Source of the DNA: Photorhabdus sp. CRCIA-P01
GTDB taxonomy: Bacteria; Pseudomonadota; Gammaproteobacteria; Enterobacterales; Enterobacteriaceae
Assembly (NCBI RefSeq): GCF_003545805.1
Contig: NZ_NMQR01000008.1
Span: forward strand, 62,001 to 126,000
DNA length: 64,000 nt
Direction of reading: 5' to 3'
The position numbers were made by a program, and so were the translations under genes. Shown here one piece after another: positions 33,634 to 44,400 of the stretch. The notes under the pieces were generated by a model that worked only from the letters and a program-made list of their open reading frames with translations, was not told the DNA's origin and ran no database searches. The stretch's first letter is position 1. Each line of letters starts with the position of its first letter.

Positions 33634-34893
33634 TTATTTTTCATCATCATTTATCAGCTGATAAGATACAGCAATATTTGCGGCCTGACCTGCTAATGGG
33701 TTGTAATCACTGGACAAATATATCCCTGAAATATAGTGACTATCACCAACATAAAATTTCCTATATCGAGATGTTCCAGGATCACCAAATAACAATGAAC
33801 GACCATCACTCAAAGTAAATACGGCTCTATCAACGGCACCATTGCCCCATACTTCCAAACTGGTAATTCGACTACCATTCAGAGAAATAGATGCCGTCTC
33901 ACCAGATATTGTACCTAATCTATGGCTACTACCATCATCAAATACAACTGTCAGCCCTCCTACTCTCGGCGCCCCGCCAATACGCACAATATGCCCCATC
34001 AAAGACTCTATCTTTCTTCTCTTCCCTCCATTAAGAGCTGGTTTGAGAGGTGGAGCCATATCTTGCTCTGGAGTCAATGCCTGAATTCTGGCTTTTGCTG
34101 TTTGACGGTCAAAGAAAGTAGAATAACTTAAAACATCAACATAGATTCTATTATTTACAGACTCAGATTCACTTAATCTATCCCAAATACTGATATATTC
34201 AACCCCATGTAAACGACAGTGACCATGAACAGACATAACATTATTTGCAACAGTGTCAGCCGTCGAGTTATTAAGAGCATCATTAAGCTCTCTATCATAG
34301 ATATTATTAATATAAGTATTAGCCTGTTCTACCGTCTTTTTAATTAACCCTCGGACTTTTTCAACATCAATATCACTAAGCCCAATTTCAGATTTTCTCT
34401 CTAAACCAGCAACCCAATATGTTATCTGCATCATAACCGTAGTAGAAAACATGGGTAATATCTGATAGTTAACATCATTCGAAAAATTATTAAATTTTTT
34501 GTGGTAACCATCTATACTTTCTGCCAAGTTATTAAAAGCACTCCTCGCTTCTTCAGATCCTGGATGCTTATCAAGAAGATCAGCAACAGTTGCCATTCGC
34601 TCTTGTATATATGCAATATCACCCGCAAGGATACCTTTAATTGTCTTTAATGCAGACTCCTCTATCATCCTTTCAATTTGTTTGACAATCCCTTCCCATA
34701 TATTTTCTTTCGATTGAGGCCAGAATAAACCAACTAAAAAAGATATAGCAGGACCAACCGAAGGTATAAAAGATAATCCCCCTATGATTGAATTTTTTAC
34801 AATATCAGTAACATCCCACTCTAATGCACTCGTTTTTACCGCATATTCATTAGCCACAATGGTTCTGAGGTCTAAAACATTTTCTGTATGCAT
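33634..34893 (-). CDS. pirB: PirB, large subunit of the Pir binary insect toxin
   Basis: Pore-forming half of the PirA/PirB toxin active on insect larvae (and, in the Vibrio version, shrimp). 419 aa. Residues about 30-260 are helical with SIIGGLSFIPSVGPAISFLVG, like domain I of Cry toxins. Residues about 290-415 are beta-rich with a jacalin/beta-prism-like repeat (GHIVRIGGAPRVGGLTVVF, ITSLEVWGNGAVDRAVFTL). No signal peptide is visible. Follows pirA by 29 bases with AAGGAT as ribosome binding site, so the two are co-expressed. Flanked by ERICs; AT-rich. Confidence 0.93.
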   Translation of the reverse strand: MHTENVLDLRTIVANEYAVKTSALEWDVTDIVKNSIIGGLSFIPSVGPAISFLVGLFWPQSKENIWEGIVKQIERMIEESALKTIKGILAGDIAYIQERMATVADLLDKHPGSEEARSAFNNLAESIDGYHKKFNNFSNDVNYQILPMFSTTVMMQITYWVAGLERKSEIGLSDIDVEKVRGLIKKTVEQANTYINNIYDRELNDALNNSTADTVANNVMSVHGHCRLHGVEYISIWDRLSESESVNNRIYVDVLSYSTFFDRQTAKARIQALTPEQDMAPPLKPALNGGKRRKIESLMGHIVRIGGAPRVGGLTVVFDDGSSHRLGTISGETASISLNGSRITSLEVWGNGAVDRAVFTLSDGRSLLFGDPGTSRYRKFYVGDSHYISGIYLSSDYNPLAGQAANIAVSYQLINDDEK

Positions 34894-34922
34894 AATGAAA
34901 TCCTTAAATTAAAATAAGATGT

Positions 34923-35324
34923 TTAAACCAAATTTGCCGTAACATAAGCAACTCTATCCGTATTATTATAGATAACAAATTTACTATAATAAAAAGAGCT
35001 GCTAGGCACGTTTAATACCTTATCTTCCCCTAATCCTACATCGATAGAACCAGCCTCAAACCATTCAGAGGTGAAACTATGAGACCAGTAAAATTTAGCC
35101 GTAACACTATTTGCTAGCCCTGTATTTACAACTCTCAGAGAGCTTCTGGACTCTGGAATTATTGGGGTGTCTACTCTAAATACTTCCACACTAGCATGAG
35201 GTGATATAGTCACATCACTCAAAGGACCAACTGCATTTAAATCTCTATGTACTGGAACAGGAGAATCAGAATAAACTTCTGCTTTCTGTGTATCTGAATC
35301 AACAACAATGGTTATTCTAGACAT
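34923..35324 (-). CDS. pirA: PirA, small subunit of the Pir binary insect toxin
   Basis: 133 aa, needed with PirB for toxicity; the PirA fold resembles Cry domain III and may bind glycans. Beta-strand rich: RITIVVDSDTQKAEVYSDS, SLRVVNTGLANSVTAKFYWS, FVIYNNTDRVAYVTANLV. Start at MSRITIV chosen because GAGGA lies 8 bases before; an ATG at 35339 would overlap that site. No signal peptide visible, so release probably needs lysis or another route. First gene of the pirAB pair. Confidence 0.93.
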   Translation of the reverse strand: MSRITIVVDSDTQKAEVYSDSPVPVHRDLNAVGPLSDVTISPHASVEVFRVDTPIIPESRSSLRVVNTGLANSVTAKFYWSHSFTSEWFEAGSIDVGLGEDKVLNVPSSSFYYSKFVIYNNTDRVAYVTANLV

Positions 35325-36211
35325 ATTTATTTTCCTCATTAAAATTCAAATAAAATATACCCAACATACATATAAATAAATAAATAAATATTTTCAAAAA
35401 ACAGCATCACACTTAATTAAAGATACTCTTTAACTATCATAGAACCACTATACCCTTCATCTTTCAAGCTGCTGCTTTGTTAGCTGCTTTCACTCACCCC
35501 AGTCACATAGTTATCTATGCTCCTGGGGATTCGTTCACTTGCCGCCTCGCTGCAACTCGAAATCTATTAGGTATATTACCTTTGAAACTTAATTCCCCAA
35601 TATATTACGTGAACTTTACATACCACAATAACTCACCAGAACATTAAGATATCCATATTATAAGTTAGTTATTAATGAGACATATCTAAAACAAATCACA
35701 ACAATATAAAACTATAGCAGAGATATAGCTTGTGTCAACTTCCCGCTTCAATGAAATCACTATTATTTAAGAATTAGTAAAATTATATGAGATATAAACA
35801 ATATATACAAAAACATTAAAATGGAAATTATTGCCATTATGTTATTCACCTAAAATTATAATATTATTCTCGGTTACTATAGTGCTATATAATTCTATTT
35901 TTTATTTTACAAACTGACCTTTATCCAGTGAACTATAATAATTCACAAATTAACTCACAATATTAAAATAATAATAAATAAAACAGCCTAATATCCTGAT
36001 AATATATTTCTATTATATTCGCACAAATAATATCTTTATTACCAATTGATTATATATTTTACAAGATAACGGATGAACATTCCTAAAAAAACTCCCTTTC
36101 TAATGAAAGAAAATTAGCTTAATAATAGCAAAATAATTTTGACCGTAGATTTTAGCCACTCAAATATACTGAATACAACTCATTGGCCTTTCATTACTCC
36201 ACCAATAAACT
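35325..36211. other. 887-bp AT-rich region upstream of pirA
   Basis: Very AT-rich and free of credible genes. It holds ERIC copy 2 (35449-35575) and should carry the pirA promoter between 35325 and 35448, where I could not fix boxes because TATAAT-like strings are common. From 35576 to 36211 I see nothing recognisable; it may be decayed DNA at the edge of the toxin insertion. Confidence 0.5.
35449..35575 (+). repeat. ERIC palindrome, copy 2
   Basis: 127 bp from TATACCC to GGTATA with the core CTCACCCCAGTCACATAG and GCTCCTGGGGATTCG. Almost identical to copies 3 and 4 near 60 kb. It sits 124 bases upstream of pirA; with copy 1 it brackets pirBA in inverted orientation. Confidence 0.93.
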
Positions 36212-36460
36212 ATGTCGCTTAAATTAAAATATGACGAAAAAACACAGAAAAAAATGAGGGCAGATTTCAAAGCATTTGAAACCACCCCCGTTGCCCCGAC
36301 CCCAGATAATACCAAACTTAAAGCATCATTAATGGCGTCCTCACCTTGGGAAAAACAACCTTCCCAGTACTACGAGGATAATCAACCATCAGAATTCCCT
36401 TTCTGCGAAAAAGAATACGTCTCTATCCTCCCAAATACGCATTTCTCACAGCTTCATTAA
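36212..36460 (+). CDS. Small hypothetical protein, doubtful
   Basis: 82-codon frame, hydrophilic, Lys/Pro rich, no membrane segment or motif I recognise. It lacks a clear ribosome binding site and its last 38 bases overlap the convergent livF end. It may be a chance frame or a fragment. Kept because the first 60 residues look protein-like (balanced charges, no low-complexity bias) in an otherwise stop-rich AT-rich area. Confidence 0.25.
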   Translation: MSLKLKYDEKTQKKMRADFKAFETTPVAPTPDNTKLKASLMASSPWEKQPSQYYEDNQPSEFPFCEKEYVSILPNTHFSQLH

Positions 36461-37124
36461 CCAATAATGCAGACCCACTGTCTTCTAGTACGATCTTACC
36501 GTTTTCCAATACATATCCTCGGTCAGCCAATTTCAACGCCTGATTTGCATTCTGTTCAACCAAAAAAATTGTCATCCCCTCTTCTCTTAACTGTTGAATA
36601 GTGTCGAAAATCTGAATGATAACTATCGGTGCCAACCCTAATGAAGGCTCATCCAGCAACAATAACTGTGGCTGACTCATTAAAGCACGGCCAATTGCCA
36701 ACATTTGCTGTTCACCACCGGACATCGTTCCAGCCTGCTGGTTACGCCTTTCCTGTAGGCGAGGAAATAAATCATAAACCCGCTCAATGCGCTGCTGATA
36801 CTGAGTCTTATCAGCAAAAAAGCCGCCCATTGCCAAATTATCTTCCACTGTCATACGAGCAAACACTCTGCGACCTTCAGGAACAATCGCAATAGCCTCA
36901 CGCATAATACGAGCTGTCGGCCATTGGGTGATATCCTTACCACGAAAAATAATGGAACCTTCTGTCGCTCTGGGTTCACTGCATAAGGTACTGAGCAATG
37001 TTGTTTTTCCTGCGCCATTTGCACCAATCAGAGTGACGATTTCTCCCTGCTGAATATTCAGGCTGACCTGATGCAATACCTGAACTTCCCCATAATGGGC
37101 AGATACCCGCTTAAATTCCAACAT
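36423..37124 (-). CDS. livF: LivF, branched-chain amino-acid ABC ATPase
   Basis: Second ATPase of the LIV-I/LS importer. 233 aa. Walker A GANGAGKTT, signature MSGGEQQMLAIGRAL, Walker B LLLLDEPSLGLAP, switch His replaced by the family-typical Glu-Gln (LVEQNANQAL). Last gene of livKHMGF; starts 2 bases after livG. Confidence 0.97.
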   Translation of the reverse strand: MLEFKRVSAHYGEVQVLHQVSLNIQQGEIVTLIGANGAGKTTLLSTLCSEPRATEGSIIFRGKDITQWPTARIMREAIAIVPEGRRVFARMTVEDNLAMGGFFADKTQYQQRIERVYDLFPRLQERRNQQAGTMSGGEQQMLAIGRALMSQPQLLLLDEPSLGLAPIVIIQIFDTIQQLREEGMTIFLVEQNANQALKLADRGYVLENGKIVLEDSGSALLVNEAVRNAYLGG

Positions 37125-37126
37125 AA

Positions 37127-37900
37127 TTAATACACCTCGCCCAGATATGCCCGGATAACATCCGGGTTGTTACGAATCTCTTCTGGCCGTCCTTGCGCCA
37201 AAGACATTCCTTGATTAACAACATAGATACGATCTGAAATTCCCATCACCAATTTCATATCATGCTCAATCAACAACACAGAAACTTGGTGATGTTCCCT
37301 CAGTTCAGCAATTAGGATATTAAGCTCTCCTGTCTCTTTCGGGTTCAGACCCGCAGCGGGTTCATCTAGCATCAAAATTTCCGGACGTGCTACCATGCAG
37401 CGGGCAATCTCCAAACGCCGTTGCTGACCATATGCCAGATTACCTGCCTGCCTGTTTACCAGTGGTAACAAACCAACCCGTTCTAACCAAGTTATGGCCC
37501 AATCTACGGCCTTGGATTCCGCACGACGGAATGCCGGCGTTTTAAAAAGACCAGCCCAAAGGCCACTTTTCAGATGCTGATGCTGCGCCACTAATAGATT
37601 TTCAATCACCGTCATTTCCCGGAACAACCGCACATGCTGGAATGTTCTGATAACGCCCATACGAGCAATAGCCTGCCCAGATAACCCTTCCAGATGTTTT
37701 TCCCGTAGCTTTATAGTACCGCTAGTCGGACAGTAAAATCCTGTCAGACAATTAAAGATCGTCGTTTTCCCTGCACCATTAGGCCCAATAAGAGAAACAA
37801 TTTCACCCTGATTTAACCTCAGGGCAACGTTATTAACCGCCAGCAAGCCACCGAAGCGCATGGTCAGATCGGAAACCTGCAATAATGGTGTTGCACTCAT
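37127..37900 (-). CDS. livG: LivG, branched-chain amino-acid ABC ATPase
   Basis: 257 aa from MSATPLLQV. This start has GGGAGGAAAGC just before it and matches the homologue; an ATG nine codons earlier overlaps the livM stop as ATGA and is less likely. Walker [10 protein letters not shown], signature LAYGQQRRLEIAR, Walker B ILMLDEPAAGLNP, switch LLIEHDMKLV. The long loop after the ATPase core (RTFQHVRLFREMTV) is typical of LivG. Confidence 0.96.
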   Translation of the reverse strand: MSATPLLQVSDLTMRFGGLLAVNNVALRLNQGEIVSLIGPNGAGKTTIFNCLTGFYCPTSGTIKLREKHLEGLSGQAIARMGVIRTFQHVRLFREMTVIENLLVAQHQHLKSGLWAGLFKTPAFRRAESKAVDWAITWLERVGLLPLVNRQAGNLAYGQQRRLEIARCMVARPEILMLDEPAAGLNPKETGELNILIAELREHHQVSVLLIEHDMKLVMGISDRIYVVNQGMSLAQGRPEEIRNNPDVIRAYLGEVY

Positions 37901-37923
37901 GCTTGCTTTCCTCCCTGTACCTG

Positions 37924-39174
37924 TCATTTCAATTTAACATGACGACGTTTTGTCGGTAGCAACCCTTGCGGGCGCCAAACCATCATCAACACCATCATTG
38001 CCCCTAGCAGCAACATACTGTAGGCATTCAGATCACGCATCATCTCACGGGAAACCACCAACAAAACGGCCGCTAGAATCACCGCAATCTGTGAGCCCAT
38101 CCCTCCGAGTACCACAATCGCCAACACAAAAGCAGATTCAGCAAAAGTGAAGGACTCCGGGCTGACAAACCCCTGCCGAGCAGCGAATAAAGTGCCAGCA
38201 AAACCAGCAAATGCCGCACTGATAGTAAACGCTGCCAGTTTAATGCGGGTTGGACTCAAACCAAGAGAGCGACAAGCAATTTCATCTTCACGCAATGCTT
38301 CCCAGGCACGACCTAACGGCATACGTAGCAGCCGATTAACAATAAATACTGTCAGTATTACCAACAGCAACACCACCAGATAGAGGAAGATGACCCGATC
38401 ACTTGGATCGTATTTCAAACCAAAGAAATTGTGGAAAGTATCCCAACCTCCCTCTTTCACACTGCGGTTAAACTCTAGCCCGAAGAGAGTCGGTTTTGGG
38501 ATCTGGCTGATACCATTCGGACCACCTGTTATTTCAGTATTATTCAACAGTAGAATGCGAACAATTTCACCGAAACCAAGCGTGACAATTGCCAGATAAT
38601 CACCTCGCAATCGTAATACCGGAAAGCCCAGTAAAAACCCAGATAAAGCTGCTGTTAACCCCGCCAGTGGCAAGCTCTGCCAAAACCCTAACCCGTAATA
38701 GTGAGTTAGTAAAGCATAGGTATAAGCGCCAATAGCATAAAAGCCTGCATACCCAAGCACCAACAACCCCGACAGGCCAACCACTACATTCAAACCCAAC
38801 CCTAGCATGACATAAATCAACGTCAGCGTAGCAATATCAACACTACCACGGGAGGCTATGAACGGCCAGATAATCGAAGCAATAATGAGCAATATTACCA
38901 GTCGTTTTTGCCCTTTAGTTGAACCATCGAAATCTGACAGCGACCAGCTTTTAACAGGTATTTTTTTCATCGTCTGTTGAATAACCGGGCGCAATAACTG
39001 GAACAGAAAAACAACCGTACAGCCAATACCAATCCATAGCCATCTCACTTCATCGGCGCGGTGAACGACCAACTTCGTACCGTCCAGCGACAACTGCATC
39101 CCCATCATAAAGGCAAACAACACAAATAAAACGGCTGAGGCAATAACAGCATTCACCCAATTGGCATGTTTCAT
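37924..39174 (-). CDS. livM: LivM, branched-chain amino-acid permease
   Basis: 416 aa permease, about 10 membrane segments, with the longer N-terminal part typical of enteric LivM. Core blocks: [44 protein letters not shown] and [13 protein letters not shown] (the ATPase-contact EAA-type loop). Overlaps livH by ATGA. Confidence 0.96.
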   Translation of the reverse strand: MKHANWVNAVIASAVLFVLFAFMMGMQLSLDGTKLVVHRADEVRWLWIGIGCTVVFLFQLLRPVIQQTMKKIPVKSWSLSDFDGSTKGQKRLVILLIIASIIWPFIASRGSVDIATLTLIYVMLGLGLNVVVGLSGLLVLGYAGFYAIGAYTYALLTHYYGLGFWQSLPLAGLTAALSGFLLGFPVLRLRGDYLAIVTLGFGEIVRILLLNNTEITGGPNGISQIPKPTLFGLEFNRSVKEGGWDTFHNFFGLKYDPSDRVIFLYLVVLLLVILTVFIVNRLLRMPLGRAWEALREDEIACRSLGLSPTRIKLAAFTISAAFAGFAGTLFAARQGFVSPESFTFAESAFVLAIVVLGGMGSQIAVILAAVLLVVSREMMRDLNAYSMLLLGAMMVLMMVWRPQGLLPTKRRHVKLK

Positions 39175-40097
39175 ACTTTTTCTACCTCTGGACGGCCTAA
39201 AATCCCAGTCGGCATAAACAACAGCACAACAATGAGCAGAGCAAAGGAAACGGCATCTTTATATTCGGTGCTCAAATAAGCAGAAGTCAGGGCTTCAGAA
39301 ATTCCCAAGACCAAGCCACCAATCATCGCCCCCGGAATACTGCCAATCCCTCCCAAGACTGCTGCGGTGAAAGCTTTCATTCCTGCCATAAAACCGATAT
39401 ACGGATTTATCACGCCGTAAAACTGCCCCAACAAAACACCGGCTACCGCAGCCATTACCGCACCGATAACAAAGGTCAAAGAAATAACTTTGTCAGTATT
39501 GATCCCCAGCAAACCGGCCATTTTCAGATCTTCCGCGCAAGCGCGGCAGGCACGCCCCATACGGGAATAGCGGATAAACATCGTCAGTACCAGCATGGCA
39601 AGAAATGTCACTATCCAGATAGTCAGTTGCATTGCGGTAATACTGGCAGAAAACCCATCGCTTTCACCCAATAGCCACTGCCCGGTAATCAGACTTGGCA
39701 ATGCCAGATCGCGGGAACCTTGTGACAAGCTGACATAATTTTGCAGGAAAATAGACATCCCAATTGCGGAAATCAACGCAATCAGACGCTTGGAATGGCG
39801 AACGGGTTTGTAAGCCACCCGTTCAATACTCCAGCCATAAGCGCTGGCAATCACAATTGATGTTAAAAAGGCAGCAGTAATCAGCAACCAGCCCAGATCA
39901 ATTCCCATCATCATCAGAGCAGCAATCACAATAAAGGAGACATAGCTGCCAATCATATAAACTTCACCATGAGCAAAGTTAATCATCCCGATAATGCCGT
40001 AAACCATCGTATAGCCAATGGCAATCAATGCATAAGTGCTACCCAGGGTAACCCCGTTTAACATCTGCTGTAAAAAATAGAGAAATTGCTCTGACAT
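39171..40097 (-). CDS. livH: LivH, branched-chain amino-acid permease
   Basis: 308 aa from [11 protein letters not shown], identical in position to the E. coli start; 17 in-frame codons upstream are not coding-like. About eight membrane segments; [20 protein letters not shown], the ATPase-contact loop [19 protein letters not shown], and [17 protein letters not shown]. Confidence 0.96.
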   Translation of the reverse strand: MSEQFLYFLQQMLNGVTLGSTYALIAIGYTMVYGIIGMINFAHGEVYMIGSYVSFIVIAALMMMGIDLGWLLITAAFLTSIVIASAYGWSIERVAYKPVRHSKRLIALISAIGMSIFLQNYVSLSQGSRDLALPSLITGQWLLGESDGFSASITAMQLTIWIVTFLAMLVLTMFIRYSRMGRACRACAEDLKMAGLLGINTDKVISLTFVIGAVMAAVAGVLLGQFYGVINPYIGFMAGMKAFTAAVLGGIGSIPGAMIGGLVLGISEALTSAYLSTEYKDAVSFALLIVVLLFMPTGILGRPEVEKV

Positions 40098-40158
40098 ACC
40101 TTGTACCTCTGGAATAACAGCCCCTGTCAAGCAGGAGCTGACGGCCATTCGGATGGCT

Positions 40159-41271
40159 TTACTTCACAGAAGTAGAAGAACCGTCCGCATGCCATTCAAA
40201 AATGCCGAACTCGAACCCTTTCAGGTCGCCAGCCTGATTCCAGCTCAGTGTTCCCATCACGGTATCGACCGGATTAGTTTTCAGATCTTTCACCAAATCA
40301 GCAGGTTCCATACTGCCGGTACGGCTCATTGCCGTTGTCAGAGATTGCAGGGCGGCATAGGTTGTCCAGACGAATGGGCCCGTTGGATCCTCTTTCTTAG
40401 TTTTGATTGCATCAACGATCGCTTTGTTTGCCGGAACTTGATCGTATCGTTTAGGCAATGTTACGAACATTCCTTCAGAAGCGGCACCGGCAATATTAGA
40501 CAACGAAGAGTTACCGACACCTTCCGGTCCCATAAAACGGATATTCAAACCCGCTTGTTTAGCCTGGCGCAGAATTTGTCCCATTTCAGGGTAGTAACCG
40601 CCGAAATAGACAAAATCCACATTTTCTTTTTTCAGGCGGGCAACCAGCACTGAGAAATCTTTATCACCGGCAGTAACACCTTCAAACAATACCGTATTGA
40701 CTCCCACCTTTTTCAGTGTATTGAGAACAGAACGAGCCAATCCTTCACCGTATTGCTGTTTATCGTGAACAATTGCCAGCCGTTGAGGCTTGATATTTTC
40801 AACAATATATTTCGCTGCCGTTGGGCCCTGATCAGAATCCAGCCCAGTGGTACGTAGAATCATTTGGTAGCCACGAGTTGTCAGATCAGCATTAGTTGCC
40901 GCGGGTGTAATCATAATCACACCTTCATCTTCATAGATATCAGATGCCGGTTGAGTCGATGAAGAGCACAAGTGGCCGATAACATAGCGAATGTTATCAT
41001 TAATCACTTTATTAGCGACGGCCACAGCCTGTTTCGGGTCACACGCATCATCATATTCAACACCCACCAGCTTATTGCCATTAATACCACCGTTAGCATT
41101 AATATCCGCAATCGCCTGACGTGCACCAGTAAATTCCATATCACCATATTGAGCAACTGGGCCAGACATTGCCCCCACAATCGCCACTTTGATCTCTTGT
41201 GCCCACAGAGAGTGACTCATCATCATGACAATACAACCTGCTAATAGTCTCTTACCTACTATGATTTTCAT
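40159..41271 (-). CDS. livK: LivK/LivJ, periplasmic branched-chain amino-acid binding protein
   Basis: Binds leucine and probably isoleucine and valine for the importer. 370 aa. Signal peptide with cleavage expected after LWAQ or SLWA. Type I periplasmic binding fold: [43 protein letters not shown], Cys pair in [11 protein letters not shown] and GHLCSS forming the known disulfide. First gene of the operon, 61 bases before livH. Closest to E. coli LivK, but it is the only binding protein here, so it may serve both LS and LIV roles. Confidence 0.94.
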   Translation of the reverse strand: MKIIVGKRLLAGCIVMMMSHSLWAQEIKVAIVGAMSGPVAQYGDMEFTGARQAIADINANGGINGNKLVGVEYDDACDPKQAVAVANKVINDNIRYVIGHLCSSSTQPASDIYEDEGVIMITPAATNADLTTRGYQMILRTTGLDSDQGPTAAKYIVENIKPQRLAIVHDKQQYGEGLARSVLNTLKKVGVNTVLFEGVTAGDKDFSVLVARLKKENVDFVYFGGYYPEMGQILRQAKQAGLNIRFMGPEGVGNSSLSNIAGAASEGMFVTLPKRYDQVPANKAIVDAIKTKKEDPTGPFVWTTYAALQSLTTAMSRTGSMEPADLVKDLKTNPVDTVMGTLSWNQAGDLKGFEFGIFEWHADGSSTSVK

Positions 41272-41661
41272 TTTATTTATCCCCGTGTTGTTATTGGTCT
41301 AATTTATTGTGTTTGCCTTCAAGATCACCCATTATCTGACAGGAAATCATGACCTTTTGTGATTGATGGTTAGATAAAGTAATTTTTATTAATAAGACTT
41401 TATTTTTCATGTTATTAAAATAGTATTTCATGCTTAAAATCAAATTAACAAGGTAGCTAAAAGCATTAATTACAGAATAAAATACCGCCATAGTTGATTG
41501 GAATTTAGACGAAATACAGTGTGATATTCTGGTTAAATATTAGTAAAGCAATCTTTAACTCGGAAGATCGATCACATTAAAAACATTTTTTCCAGTAACG
41601 TATAAAAATAGTCACACAACATTCCGACTGTTTATTCATCTACAATTGATATGGAAAAACC
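41272..41661. other. 390-bp gap between divergent livK and panZ
   Basis: No gene recognised. AT-rich, and must carry the livK operon promoter on the minus strand (Lrp-controlled in E. coli) and the panZ promoter. I could not assign operators. Confidence 0.5.
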
Positions 41662-42060
41662 ATGAAGTTAACTATCGAACAACTGATTGTTTTATCAGCA
41701 CAAGATATGATTGATTTGGGGAAAATCTGGCCTCGGCAAACGCCAGAACAATGGCAAATCCATCTAAAAAACGGCAATAAACTGTTCGCCGCCCGTTTCA
41801 ATGACAGATTGTTGGCCGCAGTAAAAATCACTCTCAGCAATCAATCCGGCCTGCTTGAAGATTTATGTGTTCGTGAAATAACACATCGCCGGGGTGTGGG
41901 TTTATATCTGGTCAATGAAACCAAGGCCCGGCATCCTGCTGTTAAACAGTGGAAGCTAAGTCTCAAGGGTTTCCCTGATGCCAACGAACCAGCATTAAAA
42001 GGTTTTATGAATGCCTGTGGTTTTCGTTATGACACCACTTCAAGCTATTATTTGGGCTGA
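41662..42060 (+). CDS. panZ: PanZ (PanM), PanD maturation and feedback factor
   Basis: GNAT-fold protein that triggers self-cleavage of pro-PanD and blocks PanD when CoA/acetyl-CoA is high, limiting beta-alanine and pantothenate. 132 aa. Acetyl-CoA loop RRGVGLYLV; start MKLTIEQL and IWPRQTPE match YhhK. Sits opposite livK as in E. coli. Its 3' end overlaps the convergent glycerate kinase by 13 bases. Confidence 0.9.
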   Translation: MKLTIEQLIVLSAQDMIDLGKIWPRQTPEQWQIHLKNGNKLFAARFNDRLLAAVKITLSNQSGLLEDLCVREITHRRGVGLYLVNETKARHPAVKQWKLSLKGFPDANEPALKGFMNACGFRYDTTSSYYLG

Positions 42061-43187
42061 CTCATCTTCCAGACGGCAGCCACATTGCGGGCTGTCACCC
42101 GCAAATTCTCACGCCCGCAAGCAAGAGCATCCGAAAGAGAACAAACGCCGGGCATAATTGAGAAAACAGCATCCAACCCATGCTCATGAACGACGTTATA
42201 GTCCTGACTCATACCGCCAACCAATGCAATGGTTGGAATAGCATACTTTTCGGCAATACGGGCAACGCCGATGGGTGTTTTACCGTAAATAGTCTGGCTA
42301 TCTATCCGGCCTTCCCCAGTAATAACCAGATCAGCACCTTGTACTACTTTCTCCAGTTCCAGCGTGGAGATAACAATATCAATTCCCGGTTGTAATTTAG
42401 CTTTAAGACAACCCAGTAAAGACGCTCCCATACCACCGGCGGCTCCTGTACCAGGTACATCAATGACCTTCATTTTTGTCAGGAATTCAATTTTTTCACC
42501 GTAATGACGCAAGGCAGCATCCAATTCTTTCACCCTTTCTGGGGTCGCCCCTTTTTGTGGTCCGAAAACAGCAGATGCACCAAACTCACCACATAACGGG
42601 TTAGACACATCACAGGCGACGATAATTTCAGTCCGATTCAAACGAGCATCCAAACCAGAAAGATCGATTTTAGCAAGCCGATTTAGCGCCGCCCCGCCAG
42701 CCACCAACTCTTTTCCATCAGAATCAAGCAAACAAGCCCCCAACGCCTGCATCATACCGGCACCACCATCATTAGTCGCACTACCACCGATACCGAGGAT
42801 TATCTTACTGACACCTTTATCCACAGCAGACAATATCAGCTCTCCGGTGCCATACGTCGTGGTTATCAGCGGATTACGCTTTTCCATCGGAACCAGATGT
42901 AAGCCAGAAGCCGCCGCCATTTCAATAACAGCGGTTTTTCCATCACCCAGCACGCCAAAAAAACTATCCACCGGCAGATTTAACGGACCGGTAACAGGCA
43001 AATGGATAACTTGCCCATCGGTGGCGGCTACCATTGATTCAACCGTACCTTCACCACCATCCGCCATCGGCAGTTTAATGTATTCAGCTTGTGGATAGAT
43101 TTCACGAAATCCCTGTTCTATCGCTTCAGCAACCTGCAAGGCACCAAGGCTCTCTTTAAATGAATCAGGTGCAATAACAACTTTCAT
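42048..43187 (-). CDS. garK: Glycerate kinase, GarK/GlxK family
   Basis: Phosphorylates D-glycerate, giving 2-phosphoglycerate in E. coli GarK. 379 aa, type I family. Blocks: KVVIAPDSFKESLGALQVAEAI-like start (APDSFKESL), ADGGEGTVE, GIGGSATNDGGAGMMQALG, GEGRIDSQTIYGK. No galactarate or glyoxylate catabolic genes lie beside it, so GarK versus GlxK cannot be told. It occupies the place of livJ in the E. coli gene order. Confidence 0.92.
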   Translation of the reverse strand: MKVVIAPDSFKESLGALQVAEAIEQGFREIYPQAEYIKLPMADGGEGTVESMVAATDGQVIHLPVTGPLNLPVDSFFGVLGDGKTAVIEMAAASGLHLVPMEKRNPLITTTYGTGELILSAVDKGVSKIILGIGGSATNDGGAGMMQALGACLLDSDGKELVAGGAALNRLAKIDLSGLDARLNRTEIIVACDVSNPLCGEFGASAVFGPQKGATPERVKELDAALRHYGEKIEFLTKMKVIDVPGTGAAGGMGASLLGCLKAKLQPGIDIVISTLELEKVVQGADLVITGEGRIDSQTIYGKTPIGVARIAEKYAIPTIALVGGMSQDYNVVHEHGLDAVFSIMPGVCSLSDALACGRENLRVTARNVAAVWKMSQPK

Positions 43188-43224
43188 CGGATTAGTTTGG
43201 TTGTAAGACTCTGAAAGAAGGAGT

Positions 43225-43256
43225 AAAAAAGGCGATAAATCATTATCGCCCTTTTA
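43225..43256 (-). terminator. Intrinsic terminator after rpoH
   Basis: On the minus strand, stem GGCGATAA / TTATCGCC (43231-43250, 4-base loop) followed by TTTTTT. A-rich flank on the other side makes it bidirectional in form. Separates rpoH from the glycerate kinase gene on the same strand. Confidence 0.85.
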
Positions 43257-43296
43257 ACTTATTAATCGTGAATGCGTTAACGCAAAATCACTTTAT

Positions 43297-44154
43297 TTAT
43301 GCTTCAATTGCTACACGCAGTTTTTTCATGGCATTCTTTTCAAGCTGACGTACACGCTCCGCAGAAACACCATATTTATCAGCCAGCTCTTGCAGGGTAG
43401 ATTTGTTATCATCATCCAACCAGCGGCAACGGATAATATCCTGACTGCGCTCGTCTAAGCCTTCTATCGCTACCGACAATTTATCAGCGGCATGGTTTTC
43501 CCAGTTATCCTCTTCAATGCCATCTGCAAAATCAGAAGCTTTATCCTGAAGATACAGAACTGGGGCAACCGGCAAGCCTTCCTGACTATCATCATCAGCA
43601 GACATATCAAACGCCATATCCTGTGCTGACATACGAGATTCCATCTCACGCACATCTTTACTGGTCACACCAAGTTCTTTGGCGACCATTTCCACTTCGT
43701 CCTGATTAAACCAACCTAAACGCTGTTTAGTTTTACGCAGATTAAAAAACAGCTTGCGCTGTGCTTTAGTTGTCGCGACTTTAACAATACGCCAATTACG
43801 CAGTACATATTCGTGGATTTCAGCTTTAATCCAGTGAACAGCAAAAGAAACCAGACGCACCCCCACTTCCGGGTTAAAACGACGTACTGCTTTCATCAAG
43901 CCAATGTTCCCTTCCTGAATTAAATCCGCCTGGGGCAGGCCATAACCAGCATAACTGCGAGCGACATGAACAACGAAGCGCAGATGAGACAGAATCAGCT
44001 TCTTAGCTGCATCCAGATCTCCCTGGTAATGCAGCCTTTCAGCCAGTTCCTTCTCTTCCTCTGCTGTCAGCATCGGGTAGGTATTAGAGGCACGGATATA
44101 GCCCTCTAGACTTCCTTGAGGAACTAACGCTAAGGTTTGCATTTCTTTGGCCAT
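43297..44154 (-). CDS. rpoH: RpoH, heat-shock sigma-32
   Basis: Directs transcription of chaperones and proteases. 285 aa. Region 2 holds [20 protein letters not shown]; the RpoH box, unique to sigma-32, is [18 protein letters not shown]; region 4.2 is [27 protein letters not shown]. The 5' mRNA of E. coli rpoH folds as a thermosensor; I did not model it here. The 246-bp upstream gap (44155-44400) must carry its promoters. Confidence 0.98.
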   Translation of the reverse strand: MAKEMQTLALVPQGSLEGYIRASNTYPMLTAEEEKELAERLHYQGDLDAAKKLILSHLRFVVHVARSYAGYGLPQADLIQEGNIGLMKAVRRFNPEVGVRLVSFAVHWIKAEIHEYVLRNWRIVKVATTKAQRKLFFNLRKTKQRLGWFNQDEVEMVAKELGVTSKDVREMESRMSAQDMAFDMSADDDSQEGLPVAPVLYLQDKASDFADGIEEDNWENHAADKLSVAIEGLDERSQDIIRCRWLDDDNKSTLQELADKYGVSAERVRQLEKNAMKKLRVAIEA

Positions 44155-44400
44155 TCAAATCCTCTCAAATAAGGTTCAAATCGTTAGTACAGATTACATC
44201 AGTATTTATAAACCAATGCTCAACATACAGCGGTACAGTCTATCACCAGAATGTGCATATTCAAGTTACAGATGCGTAGGGTTGTAATAATTTCAGGACA
44301 GATAAAATCCACCGTGGAATCACGAAACAAAAAATAGCAGATTGTTTTATATTTATGCAAGTAACTTTATTTGTACCAGCCATAACAAGCATTAAGTCAA

